A stretch of 64,000 nt of DNA. It comes from Scybalousia_A sp964639765. GTDB taxonomy: Bacteria; Bacteroidota; Bacteroidia; Bacteroidales; P3. Positions 43,994-50,409 of this stretch are shown here, one piece after another. Every line of letters begins with the position of its first letter. Positions within the stretch are counted from its first letter, which is position 1. Location: assembly GCA_964639765.1 (NCBI GenBank), contig CAZXEN010000006.1, positions 1 to 64,000 of the forward strand. The letters run 5' to 3'. The translations under genes were made by a program, and so were the position numbers. The notes below the pieces were generated by a model. The model was not told the origin of the DNA. It saw only the letters and a list, made by a program, of their open reading frames with translations, and ran no database searches.

Positions 43994-45259
43994 CTATATC
44001 GTTTTTATGTACACAAATTCATCTTTAAATTCAGAATTATCGCTTTTTTTAAAAGTGCATTTTAGTATATCATTATTAGGTATTCCTATGTCATTTATAG
44101 GCTTTTTTAAATATGGTTTATTTTCGACGTTAGAGAAATTTATTTTAGCAGGTATTTCATAAAAATTATTAGCATGAAACATCTTATGTTCATAGTCCTC
44201 TACCTTATTTCTACACTCTTCACACCATTGTTCTTCATTGTAGAGTTCAGAAAAAAACTTATTATATTTTATCTCTTTACCACAATTAAGACAATGTCCT
44301 GAAAATATGAAGCGATCTGTTATTTGTATTTCATATAGTTTCACCTCGTATTTACTCTCTATTGCATCTTTTATATCAAATAGAGTCCCACCTTTTTTAA
44401 CAGATACTTGCATTTCTACAATAGGTTCATCGTGTATTTTGCACTCCATATTTCTTCTAAAGCTGAAGAGTATCGTCTCATAGGTCAAACCCGAATAAAC
44501 TAACATTTTATTTCTAATGTTATCTTCTCCTGATAAGAACTTTATTAATTCTGTGGATATAAAGGCTCCTGCCATCGCCGAGGATACTTGTATTGTAGGA
44601 ATTTTTGAAAGATTCTGATCTTTTTCCTTCATGCCAGAGCAACTATTCCTTTTTTCCGTAAATGTTCCAACTCCTATTTGTTCTCTTAAACAGACTTGAA
44701 ATTTTTCTAAGAACCTTGGGAAATATCCATCTGAAGTTGGTAATTTATCTATAATTTTTCCATCCCTTTCTTGCATTTTACCACAAGGTGCAAAAAAGGT
44801 TATATTCACGAGATATTTGTCAAAACCCATTTCAAAAAAAGGAGTTTTTGTCCTTACGCACCAGTCATTAATAAAGGCTCTACATTTCATAGTATCAACA
44901 CAGGATATAACTACATCGTGTTCTATAAACAGACCTTTCCCGAAATCTTTCATAAAGTTACCATGTAATCCTACTATATTGGGGCTATCGTGTAATGCCA
45001 ATTCTCTCAATCTTTCTGCTGCAACTATAGACTTGGATTTACCGATATCTTCTTTACGAAATAATGTAGTTCTACTAAGATTTGAATCTTCCACAGTATC
45101 AAAATCTATAATTGTAAAGTTACCAAAACCCATCAAAAGTAAATTCTTCAAAACTTCATTACCTCCTGCACCAACTCCTATTACCAAGATTCTTAATTTT
45201 TTTATCATCTGTGAAGTTTCAGGTGATATCATCAAATTCTGTCTATCAAAATTTCCCAT
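43994..45259 (-). CDS. E1-like (ThiF/UBA) Ubl-activating enzyme
   Basis: A 421-residue adenylating enzyme. Rossmann nucleotide motif GVGAGG at 28-33, DFDTVEDSNLSRTTLFR at 52-68 (Asp/Asn/Arg of the ATP site), and IGKSKS at 72-77 complete the MoeB/ThiF/E1 adenylation domain. Candidate catalytic Cys207 lies in RNSCSG upstream of IPTIQVSSAMAGA, at the place of the thioester cysteine in E1 enzymes. Beyond residue 285 comes a beta-grasp-like stretch and a zinc ribbon (CLNC at 323-326, CEEC at 346-349). Lies between E2-like and JAMM genes with gaps of 11 and 3 bases. Confidence 0.9.
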   Translation of the reverse strand: MGNFDRQNLMISPETSQMIKKLRILVIGVGAGGNEVLKNLLLMGFGNFTIIDFDTVEDSNLSRTTLFRKEDIGKSKSIVAAERLRELALHDSPNIVGLHGNFMKDFGKGLFIEHDVVISCVDTMKCRAFINDWCVRTKTPFFEMGFDKYLVNITFFAPCGKMQERDGKIIDKLPTSDGYFPRFLEKFQVCLREQIGVGTFTEKRNSCSGMKEKDQNLSKIPTIQVSSAMAGAFISTELIKFLSGEDNIRNKMLVYSGLTYETILFSFRRNMECKIHDEPIVEMQVSVKKGGTLFDIKDAIESKYEVKLYEIQITDRFIFSGHCLNCGKEIKYNKFFSELYNEEQWCEECRNKVEDYEHKMFHANNFYEIPAKINFSNVENKPYLKKPINDIGIPNNDILKCTFKKSDNSEFKDEFVYIKTI

Positions 45260-45270
45260 AATACTATTTT

Positions 45271-45936
45271 TTAAAGTTCTCTAATTTTCATTCCAGATGT
45301 AATTTCCTTTATTTTCATAGAGGATTCATCCAATGGCTTTATTTTCATAGAGGATTTATCCAGTAAATTAAATGGCCACCTTATTTCATTATTCGGTTTC
45401 ATATTCCTTTCCTCCACCCAATAATCATATGCATCCCCATTTAAATGTACTGTCTCATTAATGTTCATCTCGGCCTTATCTTGATTGAGAAGTGATGCCA
45501 TAGATAGTACAAAATACCATATTCCTAACCCCTTGGATGCTTCCCACTCAGATCCAATACATACCCAAGCTTTTGACACATGACTATTATAAGGAATATA
45601 TCCGTCAGGAAATTCTCCATTGTCTATTGCAAAAAAGTATTGTCCAATTGCTCCATTGTGAAGAAGTATATTTTCATTTATTACAAAATAAAAAGAATAC
45701 TCCCAATTCTCGACTACTTGCCTTGGTCCAACATACATAATAGGATATTTATATGTAACTTTAAATTTCTCTGGATAACGCTCGCCACTGTTGGGATTAA
45801 CCAAAATTGACTTCCACGAGCTACCATATCTTTCTTGATATGAAATCCCTATATAGTTTTTTGCGGTAAGATCTTTTGCTAATTTTTGTAAAAGACCGAA
45901 TTCGTTCTCTAATCTTATCTCGTATGTATCGCTCAT
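45271..45936 (-). CDS. E2-like (UBC-fold) conjugating protein
   Basis: A 221-residue protein predicted to have the UBC fold of prokaryotic E2s. The diagnostic stretch is YNSHVSKAWVCIGSEW (His119, Cys126): a His followed by V-x-C-I-G as in bacterial E2 families. It is preceded by the strand-rich YPIMYVGPRQVVENWEYSF and followed by WYFVLSMASLLNQD like the alpha-helix after the E2 active site. Position between Ubl and E1 genes supports the call. The C-terminus has a 30-base tandem repeat encoding SSMKIK-type motifs. Sequence identity to known E2s is low, so this rests on motif and context. Confidence 0.75.
   Translation of the reverse strand: MSDTYEIRLENEFGLLQKLAKDLTAKNYIGISYQERYGSSWKSILVNPNSGERYPEKFKVTYKYPIMYVGPRQVVENWEYSFYFVINENILLHNGAIGQYFFAIDNGEFPDGYIPYNSHVSKAWVCIGSEWEASKGLGIWYFVLSMASLLNQDKAEMNINETVHLNGDAYDYWVEERNMKPNNEIRWPFNLLDKSSMKIKPLDESSMKIKEITSGMKIREL
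45307..45366 (-). repeat. 30-bp tandem duplication in the E2-like gene
   Basis: Two units of 30 bases, each with CTTTATTTTCATAGAGGATT, encode LDKSSMKIKP and LDESSMKIKE near the C-terminus. A third, diverged SGMKIRE follows. Confidence 0.75.
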
Positions 45937-45999
45937 ATTTATTTCATTTTAAATGCTATAGAAATGCATTAGACACATTTCTATAGCATTGGTTATTCA

Positions 46000-46284
46000 T
46001 TATAATGTGGCACCTCCACCTACATGTATTAACGTTATAGTATCGCCATCAGAAAAGCCAGCCTCTGCGATTGACATTTGCCTGTCATTTTCTTGAATCT
46101 TTACATTATTTTTATCAACTAGCGACCATACCTGAGAAGTTCCATCTGGTGCAAGAGGAGCAGAAGGTATCATTCCTGCAGATACTAAACTATCTACAAA
46201 ATCCTGTATTGACATGTTCAATTCTACATCTCCAATTTCATAGAGTTTCCCTGTGTAAACATCTTTTGCTTTTAATGTTGCCAT
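46000..46284 (-). CDS. Intact ubiquitin-like protein (beta-grasp), C-terminal GGG-ATL
   Basis: A 94-residue small protein. The predicted strand-helix-strand order of a beta-grasp fold is visible: TLKAKDVYTGKLYEI and VELNM strands, the helix SIQDFVDSLVSAGM, VWSLVDK strand, and the typical AEAGFSDGDTITLI ending seen in YukD/EsaB-like Ubls. The protein ends VGGGATL (Gly89-91 plus three residues), so cleavage by the JAMM enzyme would expose a terminal di- or tri-glycine for adenylation by the E1. Sixty-three bases upstream of the E2-like gene. Confidence 0.85.
   Translation of the reverse strand: MATLKAKDVYTGKLYEIGDVELNMSIQDFVDSLVSAGMIPSAPLAPDGTSQVWSLVDKNNVKIQENDRQMSIAEAGFSDGDTITLIHVGGGATL
46025..46284 (-). 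repeat. Direct repeat copy 1 (intact Ubl gene)
   Basis: Most of the Ubl gene is repeated with moderate divergence at 46321-46568, e.g. TATAGTATCGCCATCAGAAA versus TATAGTATCGCCACCAGAAA. Indicates tandem duplication. Confidence 0.8.
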
Positions 46285-46320
46285 AATTTACTGTTTTTAA
46301 AATTTGTTGTTAAATAATTT

Positions 46321-46568
46321 ATTAATGATATAGTATCGCCACCAGAAAAGCCGGCCTCTGATAGTGACCTATGTCTGTCATTCTCCAGAACTCTTATATT
46401 ATATTCTTATCCACTATTGTCCACTCTACTCCAAGAGGAGCAGGAGGTATCATTCCTGCAGATACTAAACTATCTACAATATCTCGTATTGATATGTCTA
46501 AATCTACATTTTCAATTTCATATATCTTCCCTGTGTAAACATCTTTTGCTTTTAATGTTACCAAATTA
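46321..46568 (-). repeat. Direct repeat copy 2 (degenerate Ubl module)
   Basis: Second copy of the Ubl gene. It forms the C-terminal part of the fused Ubl gene at 46394-47044 and its own truncated remainder; a 2-base insertion in an AT run breaks the frame at about 46396-46406. Confidence 0.75.
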
Positions 46569-47044
46569 ATACCTTCCCCCAATCCACCACATAAGTTATT
46601 AGGAAAAGTCCTTTGTGCTTCTACTATTTCTATTGTATCGCTATGTTGAAATCCCAGATCTAATAAAGAAGCATAACCATTTGGATTCAATTCAATTCCA
46701 TTCTTACAGATGGTATGTTTCTTTGAATTTAAAATCCATCTTTCTTTTGAAAGGTTAAACGTTCTTATAATTCTCCCATTATCACCATATATAGTTATAT
46801 ATTCTGCGGATGTTTCAATAAATATCCGTATTATATCTCCTATTAAAATTTCAAAAGATGGATTATTTTTATAATTTTCCATTAATTTTTGCTTGTTTTG
46901 AATACGATCTATAAATAAAGCATTTCCCCCTTCAAGTGTTATCTCAAAAAATCTTATGTTATTCTCTATCGTGAGATAAATAGAAACTCTAGTATTATAA
47001 TCTATTTGACTTTTTCTATCTGTTATTACATTGCCATTACACAT
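46394..47044 (-). pseudogene. Fused double Ubl protein, second module frameshifted
   Basis: A 216-residue frame. Residues ~15-145 include a divergent Ubl-like module ending RWILNSKKHTICKNGIELN and LLDLGFQHSDTIEIVEAQ, with a Gly-Gly (153-154, LCGGLGEG) after it. Residues 163-216 copy the intact Ubl (TLKAKDVYTGKIYEI.. WTIVDKN) and stop early. Immediately after the stop, another frame continues IRVLENDRHRSLSEAGF and SGGDTISLI, the lost half of the same Ubl. A TA-type two-base insertion near 46400 explains it. It may still make a protein with only the first Ubl functional. Confidence 0.7.
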
Positions 47045-47279
47045 ATTATTTGAATATTGTCAACCTCCACATTAATGTTTTCTTTGTATGTAACATAATT
47101 ATCATTGCTAATATCATAACTGAATGTAGAATTACCTCTTTGATCCAAAAAGTTATTATCTTTTTCTCGGCGCAAACATTTTTTGTTTGATATAACGTAT
47201 CAATCACACCTTTTATAGTCGTATTTCCCAATGCAATATTTTGCAAATCGTACTCTATCCCTTTATATCTTACAATCAT
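47026..47279 (-). pseudogene. Third Ubl gene, interrupted by a frameshift at an A6 run
   Basis: The first 33 codons align with the Ubl start (YKGIEYDLQNIALGNTTIKG and VIDTL against YEIGDVELNMSIQDFVDSL). Read straight, the frame ends at 47046 with an unrelated hydrophobic tail (77 residues). A -1 shift at A AAA AAT (47178-47184) instead gives an 84-residue product with Ubl-like KDNNFLDQRG, YKENINVEVDNIQIICVM, ending at 47026 within the next gene. No GG terminus. Either a one-base deletion or programmed frameshifting explains this. Confidence 0.6.
47178..47184 (-). promoter_or_regulatory. Possible -1 slippery heptamer A AAA AAT
   Basis: In-frame X-XXY-YYZ type heptamer at the exact place where the Ubl homology changes to the -1 frame. 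No downstream pseudoknot was identified by eye. Confidence 0.3.
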
Positions 47280-47295
47280 TTTACATTTGTATTTA

Positions 47296-48174
47296 TTAAT
47301 TATTAATCACTTTTATTCGTATATTTTTTGATACTCTGCTAATTTTCAAAGGAGGTTTCCCTAATGACATTATCTTATTATATTCTCCTGAATTTATCCA
47401 GTTGAGGAGTTCCGCAGCACGCATAACAGAGAATGGATGTGAAGCATTGGAAATTGAAACGAATTTTGCAAGTTTGTTCATCGTGCTATCATCAAGAAGT
47501 TTAAAATCTTCCGCCTGTTTTAAGAATGTGCGATAATCCATATTATTATACTCTTTTATAGGGAGCCCCGACATTTTCATAAAAGCGCGGACTGCTACAT
47601 CTTTGTCTTGACAGGCCAAAAGACCGGCTCGGTCTGCAGTAAATTCACTCATCCTATCCCAATAATAAAGTGCATATTGTACAGGAGCAGCTACAACGCT
47701 TCCTCCTGGTACTGCATCAATAACATAATTGATAACGCTTGCCATCATGTGATATAACATATGATTACTTTTTATATGTCCACATTCATGTCCTACAATA
47801 AACATTATTTCCTCTTCATCACACAGGTCTATCAATCCTGAGTTTAATATGACAATCGGTTTTTCTGCTCCAACAGTACAAGCATTTATATTATAGCCCC
47901 AAGTTACATATAAATCTGGAATAAAGCCCAAATCCAATATCTTTGATGCATACTCCAAGTATTCATATATCATAGGATGATTACTTTTAGTAACTTTCAA
48001 ACTATTTCCCGTGCTTTGAATAGTGTATAATCTCTCTATCATATGTTTGGATATAAACTTTCCCAACGCCCCTATCCCTGGAGTCTTTTCCAAAGTATAT
48101 AATGCTTTCTTGTCAAAAGGATGCTCGTATTCTTCATGTTTTAACCCTGTTAATATTTTCTTATTTCTTTGCAT
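47296..48174 (-). CDS. M48-family zinc metalloprotease
   Basis: A 292-residue peptidase from the ATG at 48174. HExxH is present in IVGHECGHIKSN near residue 128, and the third ligand is probably the Glu in RMSEFTADRAGLLA about 55 residues later, as in M48 enzymes (STE24/HtpX type). No clear membrane helix except a modest hydrophobic stretch at VINYVIDAVPGGSVVAAPV, so it is probably soluble or peripheral, like the BepA/LoiP short forms but without signal peptide. An upstream TTG at 48291 is within palindromic operators and is not a likely start. Its place before the Ubl genes suggests a role in Ubl maturation or in defence. Confidence 0.85.
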   Translation of the reverse strand: MQRNKKILTGLKHEEYEHPFDKKALYTLEKTPGIGALGKFISKHMIERLYTIQSTGNSLKVTKSNHPMIYEYLEYASKILDLGFIPDLYVTWGYNINACTVGAEKPIVILNSGLIDLCDEEEIMFIVGHECGHIKSNHMLYHMMASVINYVIDAVPGGSVVAAPVQYALYYWDRMSEFTADRAGLLACQDKDVAVRAFMKMSGLPIKEYNNMDYRTFLKQAEDFKLLDDSTMNKLAKFVSISNASHPFSVMRAAELLNWINSGEYNKIMSLGKPPLKISRVSKNIRIKVINN

Positions 48175-48213
48175 AAAAACGTTGTTTTTTGTTAGGCAGA
48201 ATAAATTTTTTTG

Positions 48214-48221
48214 CAAATTTC
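48214..48221 (-). promoter_or_regulatory. Near-consensus -7 element GAAATTTG for the M48-Ubl genes
   Basis: Matches TAnnTTTG except for the first two bases. It lies 40 bases before the M48 ATG and 33 bases below the paired palindromes. Would give a separate transcript for the protease and Ubl genes. Confidence 0.3.
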
Positions 48222-48253
48222 CGAATAAAGTTTTAAAAGCGAGATATGATTTA

Positions 48254-48291
48254 TTGGTAACATTTACCAAGTTTTTGGCAATATTTACCAA
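48254..48291. promoter_or_regulatory. Two palindromic operators, 21 bp apart
   Basis: TTGGTAA-CAT-TTACCAA at 48254-48270 is a perfect 7-3-7 palindrome. TTGGCAA-TAT-TTACCAA at 48275-48291 is the same with one mismatch. The centres are 21 bp apart, two helical turns, between the XRE-type gene and the M48 gene. Strong candidate binding sites for a dimeric regulator, most simply the neighbouring XRE protein; that link is inference. Confidence 0.7.
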
Positions 48292-48302
48292 TAAAATTTC
48301 TC

Positions 48303-48542
48303 TTATTTACTCTTTTCTTTTTCGAATTCTTTGGAAAGGTCTGTGAAAAAATTATACTCTAAGGCCTTGGATATTCTTTTCAGCAAGAGAATATCCATAT
48401 TTTCTTTCTTTAAAATGCGGTAGGTGTTAGATAATTCGCTACCTATTTCGCCAGACAAATATCTAATATCCTTATCGTTTTGTTTCATTACCTCTTTGAT
48501 TCTGTTACCTATATGCAGCATAACAAACATTTTTAGTTTCAT
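48303..48542 (-). CDS. XRE-type helix-turn-helix regulator
   Basis: A 79-residue single-domain DNA-binding protein: LHIGNRIKEVMKQNDKDIRYLSGEIGSELSNTYRILKKENMDILLLKRISKALEYNFFTDL fits the five-helix XRE/Cro fold with the recognition helix around SELSNTYRIL. It starts at the ATG at 48542, which has a good Shine-Dalgarno (AAGGAG) six bases upstream, unusual for Bacteroidota. Two later ATGs (48530, 48521) are possible. First coding gene of the Ubl operon; probable ligand of the palindromes at 48254-48291. Confidence 0.8.
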   Translation of the reverse strand: MKLKMFVMLHIGNRIKEVMKQNDKDIRYLSGEIGSELSNTYRILKKENMDILLLKRISKALEYNFFTDLSKEFEKEKSK

Positions 48543-48560
48543 AGGTGGCTCCTTGCCTAT
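48541..48560 (-). promoter_or_regulatory. Hairpin presenting Shine-Dalgarno of the XRE gene
   Basis: ATAGG and CCTAT arms enclose CAAGGAGCCA, putting the AAGGAG in the loop and the AT of the start codon in the stem. May control translation of the regulator. Confidence 0.4.
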
Positions 48561-48573
48561 GTAGTTAGCAATT

Positions 48574-48609
48574 AAAAACGTGGAACCGTATTTTTTTTAC
48601 ATATCCACG
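48574..48609 (-). terminator. Terminator/attenuator hairpin before the XRE gene
   Basis: On the minus strand CGTGGA pairs with TCCACG (with inner GTA/TAC) and is followed by TTTTT. It lies 32 bases before the regulator start, so it could end a leader RNA or attenuate the operon. Confidence 0.55.
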
Positions 48610-48789
48610 ATTGAAGGTCTTGAGACTAACCCAGAAAATACAGATATATATGATAAAACAGTCCCACGCAAGAGGACGATTATATTCGCAATATTGTATT
48701 TTCTTGTTGAAAGTGTCTCAAGTTTTCAATCGTAAAATAGCAAGTATAACGTTTTTTACATAAGAGAGAACTATTTCCCTTACCTTATC
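48574..48789 (-). ncRNA. Structured leader or small RNA upstream of the Ubl operon
   Basis: A transcript of about 215 nt is predicted from the promoter at 48796-48825. It would fold as a long rod: CGATTGAA/TTCAATCG and TTGAGAC/GTCTCAA outer stems, a two-sided bubble, AGAAAATACA/TGTATTTTCT inner stem and an apical GTCC/GGAC hairpin (48608-48732), ending in the terminator at 48574-48609. The rod with a central bubble recalls 6S RNA, but the likely 6S gene is elsewhere (52530-52750). An unnamed regulatory RNA or attenuator is the best description. Confidence 0.5.
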
Positions 48790-48795
48790 TGAATG

Positions 48796-48825
48796 CAAAA
48801 ATACAATTTTATTTTAATTATACAA
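48796..48825 (-). promoter_or_regulatory. Promoter of leader RNA/XRE-Ubl operon
   Basis: Minus-strand TTG near 48825-48823, 19-base spacer, TATTTTTG at 48803-48796. Exact -7 element with good spacing. Confidence 0.6.
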
Positions 48826-48969
48826 TAATATAATATATTAATGTACATAGTATATGATAAATTTTACTATCTGGATTTTTATTAGCAGAAGTTTTTGTTC
48901 TTATGCAGCAAGTCCCTGTAAAGATATTTGTTTCTTTCGTTTAAGTTTTTGCAAAAACAAAAAAATATA
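48826..48969. other. Divergent spacer between Ubl leader and cytidylyltransferase gene
   Basis: AT-rich, no reading frame or structured element recognised beyond the two outward promoters. Confidence 0.4.
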
Positions 48970-48977
48970 TATCTTTG
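48970..48977 (+). promoter_or_regulatory. -7 element TATCTTTG for the cytidylyltransferase fusion gene
   Basis: Exact match, 24 bases before the ATG at 49002. Confidence 0.6.
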
Positions 48978-49001
48978 CAGAAAATTAATAGGAAGCGGAT
49001 T

Positions 49002-50339
49002 ATGGTAAAAGTTATCACATACGGAACATACGATTTACTACATTTTGGCCATATACGCCTGCTGGAAAGAGCAAAGGCTCTGGGTGATTACCTTATTGTT
49101 GGTGTTACTGCAGACGGATTTGACAAAGCGAGAGGGAAAATCAATGTTCAGCAATCATTGATGGAGAGAATTGAGGCTGTAAGACAGACAGGCTTGGTTG
49201 ATGAGATAATAGTAGAAGAGTATGAGGGACAAAAAATAGATGACATAAAACGGTTGGAAGTAGATATTTTTGCTATTGGTAGTGATTGGTTAGGGAAGTT
49301 TGATTATCTGGAAGAATTCTGCAAGGTAGTATATTTGGAAAGAACTCAAGGGGTTTCCTCTTCTGAGTTAAGAGCGGAAAAAAGAGAAATACGCCTTGGT
49401 CTTGTGGGAGAAATATCTCTATTAAATAAATATGAAAGAGAAAGTCATTATGTCAATGGTTTAAAAATAACAGGCGTTTGCTCAGAATATGATGATTTTC
49501 TTTCTCCTACTCTAAAAAAAATAAGAAAAGAAAATTTTGAAGCATTATTGGAAGATTGCGATGCTCTTTACCTTACTTCTCAGCCAAAAGAACACTACCC
49601 ACAAATCCGTTATGCCTTGGAATACAAAAAGCATATTCTTTGCAAATCTCCTATAACCATAGATACAAAACAATGGGTAGAACTTAAGGAGCTTGCAAAA
49701 CAAAACTCATGTATTCTTTTTGATTCAATAAAAACAGGTTATGCTTTGGCATATTATCGTTTATTGCTTTTGGTAAAGAGTGGAATAATAGGAGAGGTTG
49801 TAAGCGTAGATTCCACTTGCACAAGTTTTTCTGATATGATACAAAGAAAAGGGAAAGATATGTCAAAAGCATGGAACTCTATCTCTGCTTGGGGCCCGAC
49901 GGCTATGCTTCCTGTCTTTCAAATACTCGGCACTGATTACAAAGAAAAAGTTATCACTTCACATTTTTCCAAAGAGGTAGATAATTTCGACTTGTTTACA
50001 AAGATAGCCTATATATTCCCTAAAGCCGTTGCCTCAATAAAAGTGGGCAAAGGAGTAAAAAGCGAAGGAGAACTTATCGTTTCTGGAACAAAAGGATATA
50101 TCTATGTGCCTGCCCCTTGGTGGAAGACAGAATACTTTGAGGTAAGGAAAGAAAACACCATGGAGAACAAACGCTATTTCTATCAATTGGAAGGAGAAGG
50201 AATCCGCTATGAGTTGGTATCCTTTGTTAAAGCAATAACGCAAAACCAGAAAAACATTTATATTGACGATAAAGTTTCACTACAGATAAGCAAAGAAATA
50301 GAAGATTTTTATAATAGAAAAAATTTAATTGAAATATAA
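49002..50339 (+). CDS. Cytidylyltransferase fused to Gfo/Idh/MocA-like oxidoreductase
   Basis: A 445-residue two-domain protein. Residues 1-130 are a TagD-type nucleotidyltransferase: ITYGTYDLLHFGHIRLL with the HxGH motif, and the ERTQGVSSSELR signature near 118. Residues 133-445 resemble Gfo/Idh/MocA oxidoreductases (LYLTSQPKEHYPQIRYALEYKKHILCKSP near 205 corresponds to the EKP region). The dinucleotide-binding glycine motif near 135 (LGLVGEISLL) is degenerate, so NAD(P) use is uncertain. Likely makes a CDP-activated polyol or phosphonate for surface polymers. Start at 49002 by promoter and motif position. Confidence 0.85.
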   Translation: MVKVITYGTYDLLHFGHIRLLERAKALGDYLIVGVTADGFDKARGKINVQQSLMERIEAVRQTGLVDEIIVEEYEGQKIDDIKRLEVDIFAIGSDWLGKFDYLEEFCKVVYLERTQGVSSSELRAEKREIRLGLVGEISLLNKYERESHYVNGLKITGVCSEYDDFLSPTLKKIRKENFEALLEDCDALYLTSQPKEHYPQIRYALEYKKHILCKSPITIDTKQWVELKELAKQNSCILFDSIKTGYALAYYRLLLLVKSGIIGEVVSVDSTCTSFSDMIQRKGKDMSKAWNSISAWGPTAMLPVFQILGTDYKEKVITSHFSKEVDNFDLFTKIAYIFPKAVASIKVGKGVKSEGELIVSGTKGYIYVPAPWWKTEYFEVRKENTMENKRYFYQLEGEGIRYELVSFVKAITQNQKNIYIDDKVSLQISKEIEDFYNRKNLIEI

Positions 50340-50349
50340 GACCAAAAAC

Positions 50350-50379
50350 TTGTACAGTGCAAAAGTTTTCTTAATTTTG
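50350..50379 (+). promoter_or_regulatory. Promoter of ribBA
   Basis: TTG at 50350-50352, 19-base spacer, TAATTTTG at 50372-50379. The leader to the ATG at 50410 is about 25 nt, too short for an FMN riboswitch. Confidence 0.6.
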
Positions 50380-50409
50380 CACCCTGATTAAAAAATACTG
50401 GATAAAAAA

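Noticed and set aside
48174..48291. N-terminal extension of the M48 protease from the TTG at 48291
   Set aside because: This stretch encodes the palindromic operators and a near-consensus promoter; the ATG at 48174 starts just before the conserved part.
48600..48735. Inverted-repeat mobile element (MITE or IS end)
   Set aside because: No target-site duplication seen and the arms contain mismatches at matching places with a promoter and terminator around them; a structured RNA fits better.
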